In this document: positions 26,320 to 34,859 of the stretch, in pieces
How positions within the stretch are numbered: position 1 is the stretch's first letter
Layout of the letters: every line of letters begins with the position of its first letter
Source: Planctomycetota bacterium
GTDB lineage: Bacteria; Planctomycetota; UBA1135; GCA-002686595
DNA: 64,000 nt
Reading direction: 5' to 3'
Assembly: GCA_002686265.1 (NCBI GenBank)
Contig: NZBA01000041.1
Span: 1 to 64,000 of the forward strand
Program-made: the position numbers and the translations under genes
Notes under the pieces: generated by a model
Told to the model about the DNA's origin: nothing
Databases searched by the model: none
What the model saw: only the letters and a program-made list of their open reading frames with translations

Positions 26320-29300
26320 ATGATGAATCGAATAATCACCCTCGCCCTCACACTGTTCATTCCCGCAATTGCCAACGCCGAGACCTTTCTCGTCGAGAAT
26401 GGCCAGCCGCGCGCAGAAATCGTCATTGCTAAAGATTCGCCGCGTTCGACTCGACTGGCGGCTCATGAATTGCAGACATCCATCGAGAAGATTTCCGGCG
26501 CTAAGCTGAGCATCACGACGAAGCCCGACGCGGATGTGCCGGTGCGGATTTACGTGGGAGCAAGCCCGCACGCCGAAAAGCTGGGTGTAACTGCCGATCG
26601 GCTGAAGCACGGCGCTTATCGGATGGTGTCCGGCGAGAATTGGCTGGTGCTGATCGGCGAGGACACGGACTTCGTACCGATCGAGCCGTGGGCGAAGAAT
26701 AATGGCGATCGCCGGAACCTTCAGGCGAACTGGGAAAAGGCGAGCGGGCTGCCGTTTGGTGTTCCCAATGGCGGGATGTACAAGAACCGCGAACGCATGC
26801 CCAAAGAGTTGGCGAAAGAAGACGGTGAGTATCTGTGGGCTTTTGATGAACGCGGATCGTACAACGCGGTTTGCGGTTTTCTGCGAAGACTTGGCGTCCG
26901 CTGGTACCTGCCGGACGAGTTGGGCGAAGTCGTCCCGAAGATGGCAAGCATTCCACTGCCGAAGATCGACGAGACCGTCAAACCCGACTTTGAGATCCGA
27001 CAGTTCAGCGTACGTTTCGGCACGGCGGATGACGAAGTCATGCGATGGGCGATGCGGCTGGGGATTCGTCAGACCTACGGGCTGATGATCGCTCACGGGA
27101 TGCACACGATGACGCACCCTGACTCGCTCAAAAAGCAGCACCCGAAGTGGTTCGCCCTGTATGGCGGCAAACGCGACACGCAAACCGGCAAGCGTCTCAA
27201 TCATCTCTGCTATTCGAACGAAGAGCTTTTCAACGCCACCGTGAAGTGGGCGCGGGCACAGTTCGATGTCTACGACTATGAAACCGTCTCGATCATGCCG
27301 CCGGATGCTTACGGTTCGATCTGTCAGTGCGAGTTGTGTGGAGGCAAGCAGGTCGATGAGATGGGATCGCGCGGCAAGCTATCCAATCACGTCTGGGACT
27401 TTGCGAATCGCGTCGCCAGAGAAGTTCGTAAAACGCACCCCGACAAGTTGATTGCCTGTTGTGCGTACGGGGCCAACACGCTGCCGCCAACGAACATCGA
27501 CAGGCTGGAGCCGAACGTGCAGGTCATCATCGTCGGTGGACGCCGCCCGCGCAACAGCCTGCCGGAACAACGCGAGTACGTTCGAAATCTCCGCGCAGGT
27601 TGGCTGGAGAAGACCGACAGACCAATCATCATTTTCGAGAACTATCCTTTCACCGGGCGCGGGACTTATCTGCCCGGATTTGTCGCGAGGACCAATGGTA
27701 GAAGCATTAACGCAACCAAAGGCGTGTCGCGCGGCGAAGATATCTGGCTGAGCTTCCCCCGCTACCACGACGATCCCAACATCGGCTTCGATCACTTTCA
27801 GGTCTACTTCACGGCCCGCATGTGGTGGGGCGGCAAGGACGCAGATGTTGAGGCGTTGCTCGATGAATACTGCCGTCTGTTCTACGGACCGGCGGGATCG
27901 AAGATGAAAGCGTTCTTCGACTACTGCGAAGTCAACTATCAGGCGATGGAGAGTGACAAGGAGAAGGTCGATCGTGCGCTGGCCATGTTCGCCGAAGCCA
28001 AGGCGAGTGTGTCGAAGGCGTCGGTCTACGCCAAGCGACTCGCGCTGATCGACAAGTTCCTCAATGCACTGCGAAGCAAGGCAAGACTGCTCGCACAGGG
28101 ACGCGGCCCGGTTCCGAAACTCCGCACGGTCTGGGAACCGCAAGAGCCGATCAAGATCGACGGCAAACTCGACGAGCCGTATTGGGTGAAGCATCGCGAA
28201 TGGTCAGTCGGCCGACTTCGCGAGTTGCAAACCGGCGGACGGCCGATCTACGGATCGACGGTCATGGCCGGATGGGACCGGAGTGGCCAGAACGTCTATT
28301 TCGGCATCCGCTGTGAAGAACGACCCGGCGAGAAGCTGAATGTCACAGCAACAAAGCACGACGATCAGGCTCTCTTCTACGGCGACGCGATCGAGATCGA
28401 ACTCGATACGGACAAGCACAGCTACTACCAGATCGCCGTCAGCCCCGCAGGTGCAATCGTCGATTTGGATCGCAGCACGGGTCGCCAGTTCGACTGGCAA
28501 TCGCAGGCGGAAGTGGCGACGCACATCGCGGACGATCACTGGACGGTCGAAATTCGCATCCCCGTCACCGAAGACGAAAACGATCCGCTCAATCAAGTAA
28601 TCGGACGCAAGCCGTCGCAGAGTCTGCCGTGGCATTTCAACGTCTGCCGCCAGCGGATTCGTGAACACGCCTCGGAGTACTCGGCGTTTGCACCAACGGG
28701 AACGGCTGGTTTCCACGTCCCCATGAAGTTCGCCCACTTCTACGACGGCCGCTCGCACGCCTTCGATGTGGACGAAACCGTGACCGACTGGCTTATCGAA
28801 TCGTCAGCGGCAGGCAAGCTGATGAGCAGCCGCAAATTCGGGGAAGCTCTTGCGGCATTTGTTGCTCTGTCGAATCGTGAGAAGGCGACCGACTACCAGA
28901 AATCGCACGCTCTGTCACAGGCGGCCGCGTGTGCCCGGCTCGCGAAGGATTTTGAAAAGGCCGCTGAATTGGCGAAGCAGATTCCGCTCGAAGCCATCTC
29001 AAAAACATCGCAAATGCAGAACCTGTTGGCCGAGCGGAAGTGGGATGCCGTCATCGAGCGATTCGGCTCCGAAGATTTCTCGCATTGGCCCTTCACGCAG
29101 ATCGGAGCGGCGGCGTTTGCTCGCAGCCGCGCTTACTACGCCGCAAAATCAGGCGAAAAGGCGGATACCGATTTGCGGTCAGCGTTGGAGTTCACGTCCG
29201 ATCCGCGGATTCGCCTGAGCATACTTCAGACCATGGGAGCAAACGGCGAACGTGTCCTTGGAAACGATGATCTGGCCCTCGAAGCGTACCAGTCGATTGC

Positions 29301-29601
29301 TGCTTCAAAAACGGCGACTGGCAGCGCCGAGTACTTCACTGGGTTACAAGGCGCGGCCCGCATACTCACTCGGCGCGGCGACTATGCCGAAGCGCTGAAA
29401 GTGCTGAGTCTCGTCGATGCCGAAAGACTCGGCGGAAGCTGGACCGGTTCGATGTTGCTCGCCCGCGGCCAGACGCTCGAAGCAGCAGGCCGCAAAGCTG
29501 ACGCCTTGAAGGCCTACCGAGCCGTGATTTCGAGCAAGGCGGCGAACAAAGCTCACCGAGACGCTGCGGAAGCGGCAACCAGACGTTTGGAGAAGAAGTG
29601 A
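26320..29601 (+). CDS. DUF4838 protein with CBM9-like domain and C-terminal TPR-like helices
   Basis: The 1093-residue product has a signal (MMNRIITLALTLFIPAIANA), a GH67-N-like domain (about 20-170), the DUF4838 core with the Cys cluster SICQCELCGG (about residues 328-337), a CBM9/DOMON-like domain beginning EPIKIDGKLDEPYWVKHREW (about 608) and a helical C-terminus (about 840-1093) with TPR-like repeats (ALAAFVALSNREKATDYQK, ALKAYRAVISSKAANKAHRD). It probably binds and attacks acidic polysaccharide at the surface. It is a longer paralogue of the protein at 22018. The next gene begins 5 nt downstream. Confidence 0.8.
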   Translation: MMNRIITLALTLFIPAIANAETFLVENGQPRAEIVIAKDSPRSTRLAAHELQTSIEKISGAKLSITTKPDADVPVRIYVGASPHAEKLGVTADRLKHGAYRMVSGENWLVLIGEDTDFVPIEPWAKNNGDRRNLQANWEKASGLPFGVPNGGMYKNRERMPKELAKEDGEYLWAFDERGSYNAVCGFLRRLGVRWYLPDELGEVVPKMASIPLPKIDETVKPDFEIRQFSVRFGTADDEVMRWAMRLGIRQTYGLMIAHGMHTMTHPDSLKKQHPKWFALYGGKRDTQTGKRLNHLCYSNEELFNATVKWARAQFDVYDYETVSIMPPDAYGSICQCELCGGKQVDEMGSRGKLSNHVWDFANRVAREVRKTHPDKLIACCAYGANTLPPTNIDRLEPNVQVIIVGGRRPRNSLPEQREYVRNLRAGWLEKTDRPIIIFENYPFTGRGTYLPGFVARTNGRSINATKGVSRGEDIWLSFPRYHDDPNIGFDHFQVYFTARMWWGGKDADVEALLDEYCRLFYGPAGSKMKAFFDYCEVNYQAMESDKEKVDRALAMFAEAKASVSKASVYAKRLALIDKFLNALRSKARLLAQGRGPVPKLRTVWEPQEPIKIDGKLDEPYWVKHREWSVGRLRELQTGGRPIYGSTVMAGWDRSGQNVYFGIRCEERPGEKLNVTATKHDDQALFYGDAIEIELDTDKHSYYQIAVSPAGAIVDLDRSTGRQFDWQSQAEVATHIADDHWTVEIRIPVTEDENDPLNQVIGRKPSQSLPWHFNVCRQRIREHASEYSAFAPTGTAGFHVPMKFAHFYDGRSHAFDVDETVTDWLIESSAAGKLMSSRKFGEALAAFVALSNREKATDYQKSHALSQAAACARLAKDFEKAAELAKQIPLEAISKTSQMQNLLAERKWDAVIERFGSEDFSHWPFTQIGAAAFARSRAYYAAKSGEKADTDLRSALEFTSDPRIRLSILQTMGANGERVLGNDDLALEAYQSIAASKTATGSAEYFTGLQGAARILTRRGDYAEALKVLSLVDAERLGGSWTGSMLLARGQTLEAAGRKADALKAYRAVISSKAANKAHRDAAEAATRRLEKK

Positions 29602-29606
29602 CAGCT

Positions 29607-31988
29607 ATGAAGGTTCTGATGTACACCGTCGTTGCCGTTTTGGTCACTGCCTCACATGTAACCGCCGATGTCCGACTGACCGAACTCGACGATCGCATCC
29701 GCGTTGAGATTGATGGTCGGCTCTTCACCGAGTGGCGACATAAGGAGTGGCTTGGGCCTTATTTCTATCCCGTGATCGGACCGAACGGTGAGACGATCAC
29801 GCGTCACTATCCCATGAAGGACGGCGTGGCGCATGAGGCGCAGGATCATCCGCATCATCGTTCGTTGCGATTCGCGCACAGCGACGTGAATGGATTGAAC
29901 TTCTGGTACTGGCGTCCCGGCAGGGAACGCGAGTTGTCCAATGCCGAGATCAGGTTGGAGAAGGTCGAGAAACTGACTTCCGGTTCAGTTGGCGAGCTCG
30001 TGCTATGGAACCGCTGGTTGGACGGTGACAAGCTCGTGCTCCGATTGCGCATGCACGCGCGATTCATTCCGTTGGAGCGCCGGCAGGTCTTGCTGGACTA
30101 CGACGTCAAGCTCTTCGCCGGCGACGAGCCGGTTAGATTTGGCGACACGAAGGACGGCGGTATGTATGTTCGCGTCGCGGGCACCATGAAGGTGCAGGCC
30201 CATCGGCAGGCGGGCAGCAAGGAGTTCAAGGGGACGATTCTCAACTCCCGCGGCCATCGCAACGCTGACGCCTGGGGCAAGCGCGCCGAATGGGTCGATT
30301 ACTACGGACCGGATGCAAGCGGCCGCACCGTCGGCATCGCGATGTTTGATCATCCGGACAATCTGCGATTCCCCGTCCACTGGCACGCCCGAACGTACGG
30401 ATTGCTGGCGGCAAACCGGTTTGGAGCCGACCACTTCGATCCGCATCTGCAGAAGCCGCCCGGAACTTCCTGCCGTCCGTATGGCGATGGTTGTCCGGCC
30501 TGCAAATCGCAGGGAGGCGCTTACACCATTCCCGCGGGGCACAATCTCGAGCTGCGCCATCGCTTTTACTTCCACCACGGCGACACCCAAGCCGCCAGGG
30601 TCGCCGAACATTATCGCGCCTACGCCCAGGCGCTTGCCGCGCAAGGTGAATTTGCTGGTGAAGTGACAGCCAACTCCGTCCTGTTGCAAACCCGCCTGAC
30701 TGCCACCGCCGGTCTCGACGTCAATGGCGATGTTCCCGGAGCCTCGGGAGTGGCCTGTTTTGAATACGCCGCCAGTCCGGACTTCAAGTCCGCGAAACGT
30801 ACGGATTGGACGAACGCCCGCGCCGATCGTGATTTCATCGTGCGCCACAAGCTGACCGGCCTGAAACCCGATACCATCTACTTCTATCGTGCGTTGATCG
30901 GCGGGAATCGAAAGATGTTTCGCAACGGCCCTGTCCGTCAGTTCCGGACCCATCCAGGTGCGCAGGCCAATCGTGAAGTCAGTTTCTGCATCGGCAGTTG
31001 CATGATCTACGAACGCTTTATGGACGGCACATCCGCCAACAAACTACCACTCGCCACGACTCACGAAGATCGTCGTCTCGGCTACCCATCGTTTGCGGCT
31101 ATGACGAAGCTCAAGCCGGACTTCTTTGTCGGGACCGGCGACATCGTCTACTACGACTGGCCACGCACGAAGGAACATCCAGCCGCCACCACGCTGCCCG
31201 AATTGCGTAAGAAATGGCATGAGCAGTTCCGTTTTCCACGTCTTGTCGAATTCTTTGGTCGCACTCCAGCCTACTGGTCCAAGGACGATCACGACTTCCG
31301 CTATGACGACGCCGATCACACCGGTCCGAAACTTCCGGCAGCCCAAACCGGCATCGACCTCTTCCGCGAACAACTGCCCATCGTTCCCGCCGGCGACGCC
31401 GAAGCCCCGACCTACCGCACTCATCGCGTCAGCAAGCATCTGCAGGTTTGGCTTACCGAAGGTCGCGATCATCGCTCGCCCAACAAGATGCCGGACGGTC
31501 CCGGTAAGTCGCTTTGGGGCAGGACCCAACGCGAATGGCTTCAACGCACGCTCAAGGCAAGCGATGCGACCTGGAAGATCCTCATTTCTCCCACGCCCAT
31601 GGTCGGCCCGGACGGCAAGCACAAGAAAGATAGCCACGCCAACCTCGGCGGCTTCCAACACGAGGCGAACGAGTTCTTCGCCTGGCTGAAGCGAAACGAA
31701 ATCAAGGGCTTCTTCACCGTCTGCGGCGACCGCCACTGGCAGTTCCACAGCATCCATCCGTCAGGCGTCGAGGAGTTCGGCTGCGGAGCCTTGAACGACG
31801 AAAACGCCATCCTTGGCCACGCCCCCGGCGATCCTCGCAGCACAGATCCCGCCGGCCTGATCAAACAACCCTTCAAGTACGCCGAGCCAACCGGCGGATT
31901 CCTGCACGTCCTGAGTCGAGAAAGCGGAACCCTGCGAATCGAATTCCGCGACGACCAAGGCAAAGTGCTTCACGCCGTTGAGAAGTAA
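29607..31988 (+). CDS. PmoA-like (DUF6807) domain fused to PhoD-like phosphatase
   Basis: ATG 29607 follows a GTG at 29598 in the same frame. The 793-residue product has a signal peptide, then a PmoA/DUF6807 domain (about 20-340) with PYFYPVIGPNGETITRHYP and DHPHHRSLRFAHSDVNG, and then a PhoD-type domain (about 345-793). The phosphatase part has a fibronectin-like lead-in, SFCIGSCMIYERF, DFFVGTGDIVYYDW, and the metal-site segments WSKDDHDFRYDD and CGDRHWQFHS. PmoA-like proteins of planctomycetes occur in sugar catabolism; PhoD enzymes hydrolyse phosphodiesters. The two domains are normally separate proteins, so the fusion is notable. Confidence 0.85.
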   Translation: MKVLMYTVVAVLVTASHVTADVRLTELDDRIRVEIDGRLFTEWRHKEWLGPYFYPVIGPNGETITRHYPMKDGVAHEAQDHPHHRSLRFAHSDVNGLNFWYWRPGRERELSNAEIRLEKVEKLTSGSVGELVLWNRWLDGDKLVLRLRMHARFIPLERRQVLLDYDVKLFAGDEPVRFGDTKDGGMYVRVAGTMKVQAHRQAGSKEFKGTILNSRGHRNADAWGKRAEWVDYYGPDASGRTVGIAMFDHPDNLRFPVHWHARTYGLLAANRFGADHFDPHLQKPPGTSCRPYGDGCPACKSQGGAYTIPAGHNLELRHRFYFHHGDTQAARVAEHYRAYAQALAAQGEFAGEVTANSVLLQTRLTATAGLDVNGDVPGASGVACFEYAASPDFKSAKRTDWTNARADRDFIVRHKLTGLKPDTIYFYRALIGGNRKMFRNGPVRQFRTHPGAQANREVSFCIGSCMIYERFMDGTSANKLPLATTHEDRRLGYPSFAAMTKLKPDFFVGTGDIVYYDWPRTKEHPAATTLPELRKKWHEQFRFPRLVEFFGRTPAYWSKDDHDFRYDDADHTGPKLPAAQTGIDLFREQLPIVPAGDAEAPTYRTHRVSKHLQVWLTEGRDHRSPNKMPDGPGKSLWGRTQREWLQRTLKASDATWKILISPTPMVGPDGKHKKDSHANLGGFQHEANEFFAWLKRNEIKGFFTVCGDRHWQFHSIHPSGVEEFGCGALNDENAILGHAPGDPRSTDPAGLIKQPFKYAEPTGGFLHVLSRESGTLRIEFRDDQGKVLHAVEK

Positions 31989-31996
31989 TGAACTCG

Positions 31997-32025
31997 TAGT
32001 GGATTTCGCCAGAAATCCCACTACA
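31997..32025. repeat. Small palindromic element, family G (intergenic hairpin)
   Basis: GTAGTGGATTT pairs with AAATCCCACTAC around a six-nt loop (CGCCAG), with one unpaired base. It occupies most of the gap between the PmoA-PhoD gene and the gene at 32048. No T-run follows, so a terminator role is uncertain. Confidence 0.6.
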
Positions 32026-32047
32026 GCAATTGATGGAGAAAGCAACT

Positions 32048-33463
32048 ATGTACCGACTGGTGCTGATCTCGTACGCGATAGTAGCAACGTGTCAACTGGC
32101 CGTTGCGGACCAGAAGCAGCCGCAGGAACCGTTCGTTTTCGGGTACGCGGATAAACTGAGCTATCTGCCCGGAGAAGATGTCGCCTTTCATGTTTCGAGC
32201 AGTGCGACCAGTGTTCGCATCGTCATCGAACGACAGGGCGGAACCAATGAAACGGTGTTTGAGAAGCCTGATGTTCCTTGCCGGACTCATCCCATTCCGG
32301 ATCGAGCGTCGTCGCACGGATGCAACTGGCCGGCCACGTTCAAGCTGCAGATTCCCGATGACTGGAAGTCCGGCTGCTATATCGCGACGCTGATTATCAA
32401 GAGTAACGACAAGGAAACTCGCAGTCAGGTGCTGTTTGTAGTCCGGTCTGCCGAGCCGGGAAAGAACACTCGGATTCTGCTGCAGCTCGCAACCAATACC
32501 TATAACGCTTACACGAACTGGGGCGGGCACAGTCTCTACTCGTACCACGACCGCGACGGATTGCAGGGGCATCGAGTTTCCTTCAACCGACCGATGCGGC
32601 ATCAATACTTCAACTGGGAATTGCCATTCGTTCGCTGGGCCGAGAACAACGGGTACTCAATCGACTACGCCGTCAACAGCGACCTCGAATTCCATCCGGA
32701 AATCCTGAAGCACTATCGGCTGGTGCTGAGCGTCGGACACGATGAGTACTGGTCGGCTCCGATGCGGGATCATCTGGAGAAGTACATTGCCGACGGCGGC
32801 AATGTGGCGTTTTTCAGCGGCAACACGTGCTGCTGGCAGGTCCGTAGCGAAGACAAAGGTCGCGCTCTCACATGCTGGAAGCAGTGGTACAACGTCGACC
32901 CACTGTATCGACGAGGCGACCACAAACTGCTGAGCACGCTATGGAGCCACCATCTGGTCGAGCGACCGGAAAACCAGCTCACGGGAGTCGGTTTTCTATG
33001 GGGCGGTTATCACCGCAGTCACGGTCAGTTCATGGACGGCCCGGCATCGTTCAAAGTGCATCGCCCCGATCACTGGTTGTTCGAGGGAACGAAACTCAAA
33101 CGGGACGAACGCTTTGGCGGTGAGGACACCATCGTCGGTTACGAATGCGATGGTTGCGAGATGACATGGAAAGACGGCCTGCCGTTTCCGACGTACAAAG
33201 ATGGCACGCCGGAGTCGTTTACGATTCTCGCGACCTGCCCCGCACGGTGGGCTCCCGGCGACAGTTACTGGTACGACCGCTTCCCGAAAGACCGCACTGG
33301 CGCGGCGGTTGTTGGCGTTTATACTCGCGGTGGAACGGTTGTCACAACCGGCACAACCGACTGGGCTCATGGCCTGCGTGGTAAAGATCCCGCCGTCCTG
33401 CGAATCACACAAAACATCCTCGACCGCCTGTCAGCACCGAATGCAACAAAAACCGAAGACTGA
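32048..33463 (+). CDS. N,N-dimethylformamidase large-subunit-like secreted protein
   Basis: ATG 32048 (MYRLVLISYAIVATCQLAVA) gives a signal peptide. The 471-residue product has a beta-sandwich N-terminal domain (FGYADKLSYLPGEDVAFHVS) and the C-terminal domain typical of the DMFase beta-subunit-like family: NTYNAYTNWGGHSLY, PFVRWAENNGYSIDYAVNSD, LVLSVGHDEYWSAPMRD and GGNVAFFSGNTCCWQV. Members outside true DMF degraders are of unknown function and often occur next to carbohydrate genes. It resembles a ThuA/class-I-glutaminase-like Rossmann fold. Formamide hydrolysis should not be assumed. Confidence 0.75.
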   Translation: MYRLVLISYAIVATCQLAVADQKQPQEPFVFGYADKLSYLPGEDVAFHVSSSATSVRIVIERQGGTNETVFEKPDVPCRTHPIPDRASSHGCNWPATFKLQIPDDWKSGCYIATLIIKSNDKETRSQVLFVVRSAEPGKNTRILLQLATNTYNAYTNWGGHSLYSYHDRDGLQGHRVSFNRPMRHQYFNWELPFVRWAENNGYSIDYAVNSDLEFHPEILKHYRLVLSVGHDEYWSAPMRDHLEKYIADGGNVAFFSGNTCCWQVRSEDKGRALTCWKQWYNVDPLYRRGDHKLLSTLWSHHLVERPENQLTGVGFLWGGYHRSHGQFMDGPASFKVHRPDHWLFEGTKLKRDERFGGEDTIVGYECDGCEMTWKDGLPFPTYKDGTPESFTILATCPARWAPGDSYWYDRFPKDRTGAAVVGVYTRGGTVVTTGTTDWAHGLRGKDPAVLRITQNILDRLSAPNATKTED

Positions 33464-33488
33464 ATACTCACTGAAGAAGAACTTACCA

Positions 33489-34859
33489 ATGAGCAACTAC
33501 TTGACCAATCTTGCCGTCGTGCTTTGTGTAATCGCTGCCTGGCCGATGTCGACGTGTGCGGACGATGGCGCGTTCAACGTGCAGTCCAACCTTCACGCGG
33601 GCGTCGCCAAGGTCGATATCACTCCGCGCGATGTCCGCGATTTTGAAGTGACCGGGCATCGTCGCAAAGTAACCGGCGTGCGAGATCCGTTGCGCGCCGG
33701 AGTGCTCGTCCTGACGGATGGCGAGATCAAAGCGGCGATTGTGACGCTCGATACCATCGGCGCGTGGGACGAGATGGTGAAGTTGGCCCGGCAGCGGATC
33801 GAAAAAGTAACGGGCGTGCCCGCGGCGAATATCTTGGTCGCCGCTTCGCACAATCACTCCGGACCGAGCTTCAGCAAAAACGCCGATTGGGGACGCGAAC
33901 TAATTGACAAGCTCGGCAAAGCGGCGAACGAGGCTGCGGCGAACATGCGGCCGGTGAGTGTCGGTTACGGAGAAGATCGGATCGGTTTTGGAATCAACCG
34001 CCGCAAAGTCATCAACGGCCGGGCCGTCGTGCGGCTGAATCCCGACGGTCCCAACGATCCACGCGTCAAGGTGCTGCGATTTGACGACGGGAAGTCGCTC
34101 ACGCCGATGGCGGTCGTGATGCACGCGGTCTGTCATCCGTGTTTCTTCACGTGGGGCGATAAAGGTTCGCGGCCTTATCCCAACGGCTATCCGATGATGA
34201 GTGCCGACTTTCCCGGCGAAGCCCAGTCGTTTGTCGAGATGTGTTACGCGGGCAAAACGAGTTCGTTGTTCCTGCAAGGCTGTGCGGGCGACATCCGTCC
34301 GAACCTGCCAGGCTATCCGTATCGCTGCGCCGACGAAGCCGACATTCAATGGGCAGGCCGCGATCTGGGCGGCGCGGTCGTGAGAACACTGGCCCGCAGC
34401 GTCACTCGCGAACAACTGCGAACGCGGGCCGAGTTTTATCCGATTCGCGTTGCCAGTTCCGTCGTATCGCTTCCCGGCAAGCAGAGCAGAATCGACGCCG
34501 AACTGATGGCCATGAAAATCGGGCCGTTCCTACTGTTGACCATGCCGGGCGAACCGATGGTCGAGTATGGCTTCAAGCTGGAAAAAGCCATCGCCGACCG
34601 CGCCACGCCGATCATCATCGGCTATGCCAACGGGAATCTTGGCTACATCGCCACAACGGACGCCTACAAATTCGGCGGCTACGAGCCGAACACTTCCAAG
34701 CTGGCCCCCGAAGCCGAGCCAATCATCCTGACCGAACTCAGCCGACTGGCAGACCGAGTCGTCGGCGACGTCTTCGAATCGTTTTCCAAACACCCCAAAG
34801 ACGTCAAACGTCGACAGGAACTTGAAAAAACGCAAAAGCCTACCGGGAGTTCCCAATGA
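33489..34859 (+). CDS. Neutral/alkaline ceramidase-type amidohydrolase (N-terminal catalytic domain)
   Basis: ATG 33489 starts the signal MSNYLTNLAVVLCVIAAWPM; the long upstream frame overlaps the previous gene. The 456-residue product has AGVAKVDITPRDVRDFEVTG, LVAASHNHSGPS (zinc-binding His, about residue 119), VMHAVCHPCFFTWG and LLTMPGEPMVEYG. These are hallmarks of the neutral ceramidase family, widespread in planctomycetes without evidence of sphingolipids, and possibly acting on N-acyl sugars. The stop overlaps the next gene (ATGA). A paralogue fused to a sialidase is encoded at 46594. Confidence 0.8.
   Translation: MSNYLTNLAVVLCVIAAWPMSTCADDGAFNVQSNLHAGVAKVDITPRDVRDFEVTGHRRKVTGVRDPLRAGVLVLTDGEIKAAIVTLDTIGAWDEMVKLARQRIEKVTGVPAANILVAASHNHSGPSFSKNADWGRELIDKLGKAANEAAANMRPVSVGYGEDRIGFGINRRKVINGRAVVRLNPDGPNDPRVKVLRFDDGKSLTPMAVVMHAVCHPCFFTWGDKGSRPYPNGYPMMSADFPGEAQSFVEMCYAGKTSSLFLQGCAGDIRPNLPGYPYRCADEADIQWAGRDLGGAVVRTLARSVTREQLRTRAEFYPIRVASSVVSLPGKQSRIDAELMAMKIGPFLLLTMPGEPMVEYGFKLEKAIADRATPIIIGYANGNLGYIATTDAYKFGGYEPNTSKLAPEAEPIILTELSRLADRVVGDVFESFSKHPKDVKRRQELEKTQKPTGSSQ

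Noticed and set aside
26095-27204. 369-codon minus-strand frame
   Set aside because: Antisense shadow of the DUF4838 gene at 26320.
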